Below, one piece after another: positions 63,816-64,000 of a stretch of DNA of 64,000 bases. The stretch spans positions 434,001 through 498,000 of the forward strand of contig NZ_JABEPP010000003.1 of assembly GCF_013044135.1 (NCBI RefSeq), given 5' to 3'. This DNA comes from Enterovirga aerilata. GTDB lineage: Bacteria; Pseudomonadota; Alphaproteobacteria; Rhizobiales; Beijerinckiaceae. The notes under the pieces were generated by a model. That model saw only the letters and a list, made by a program, of their open reading frames with translations, was not told where the DNA came from and searched no databases. Position 1 is the stretch's first letter. Every line of letters begins with the position of its first letter. Made by a program: the position numbers and the translations under genes.

Positions 63816-64000
63816 ATGGCCCTTGCACCTCAAACCACCTTCGCCCCGATCGGCGAAATCCTCGCGCGCCAGATCCTGCCCCGGCTGCGCCTTGCCGCGA
63901 AGCTGCCGCTGCGCGTCATCTGCATCGGCACGGCCAGCTATGTCGGCGCCGACGATGCCGACAGCTTCGACCGAAACGTCGCTCTCGGCGACCGCCCCTC
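63816..64000 (+). CDS. unknown element gene, cut by window end
   Basis: The frame MALAPQTTFAPIGEILARQI... is open to the window edge (61 codons). No family recognised from this part. It carries the third copy of the leader, so it belongs with ardC and the parB-like gene. Confidence 0.6.
   Translation, partial: MALAPQTTFAPIGEILARQILPRLRLAAKLPLRVICIGTASYVGADDADSFDRNVALGDRP

Larger units (their letters stand above)
53743..64000. mobile_element. integrated element (ICE/genomic island), left end
   Basis: Starts at a truncated tRNA-Leu and carries integrase, excisionase-like HTH, HigBA-like pair, ArdC, PAPS-reductase-like and ParB-like proteins, a cold-shock protein and several small genes. Base and codon use differ from the backbone (more A+T in gaps). 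No conjugation or replication gene is visible up to 64000, and the right end is outside the window, so ICE, IME or plain island cannot be told apart. Confidence 0.85.

Noticed and set aside
1-64000. CRISPR arrays, rRNA genes, insertion sequences
   Set aside because: I looked for regular direct repeats with spacers, rRNA landmarks and transposase genes and saw none.

Overview
The window is about 64 kb of high-GC DNA. Gene content points to an alphaproteobacterium of the order Hyphomicrobiales (Rhizobiales): a caa3-type oxidase, metNIQ with several periplasmic binding proteins, a glcDEF glycolate cluster with a DUF2585 gene, a CHASE2 cyclase, and an ArdC/ParB-type mobile element. I cannot name the genus. 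Two parts are clear: a chromosomal backbone (1 to about 53,690) and the left end of an integrated mobile element (about 53,743 to the end of the window).

Backbone, left to right. Positions 1-4593 (minus strand) form a tight respiratory operon: a divergent quinoprotein dehydrogenase, a lipoprotein cytochrome c, CoxB with a fused cytochrome c domain, and CtaD (cut by the window edge). After several small membrane proteins and a metallo-hydrolase come dapF, mtaB and an ABC-2 export pair. At 11.5-12.2 kb sits an ADP-ribosyltransferase-like gene overlapped by a small basic gene. At 12.3-18.4 kb there is a methionine/organosulfur uptake locus: metN, metI, three metQ paralogues and a flavin monooxygenase, with an 18-bp palindrome in the divergent control region. 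argG is followed by a photoactive yellow protein gene directly ahead of a PAS-PAS-GGDEF diguanylate cyclase gene. The glycolate oxidase operon (glcD, glcE, DUF2585, glcF) carries a RelE/ParE-type toxin-antitoxin pair inside it, and malate synthase G (glcB) lies nearby, so glycolate could be taken through glyoxylate to malate.

From 31 to 53.6 kb are envelope and surface genes: an L,D-transpeptidase, a flippase-like protein, a CHASE2 adenylate cyclase, two paralogous GT-A-like proteins, a 1.37-kaa FecR/VCBS-type surface protein, MotA/MotB, a large MscS-type channel, UDP-galactopyranose mutase, a glycosyltransferase, a glycosidase-like protein, an ABC exporter, a glycine-zipper protein and a PRC-barrel protein.

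Mobile element. At 53,689-53,742 there is only the 3' part of a tRNA-Leu(UAA) gene, broken at the anticodon loop. It is followed by a tyrosine recombinase, an excisionase-like HTH gene and a HigBA-like toxin-antitoxin pair, then ArdC, a PAPS-reductase-like PP-loop protein, a large ParB-like protein, a two-domain cold-shock protein and several tiny genes. This is a typical integrated element whose right end and intact tRNA lie outside the window. The most unusual feature of this part is an approximately 80-nt leader found three times, each ending at the ribosome binding site of a different element gene (ardC, the parB-like gene, and the gene at 63,816). It has a two-part hairpin whose inner stem changes sequence but keeps pairing. 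The parB-like gene also has a cluster of five TGAACAC boxes upstream, and a block of six 8-bp tandem units lies after the PAPS-reductase-like gene.
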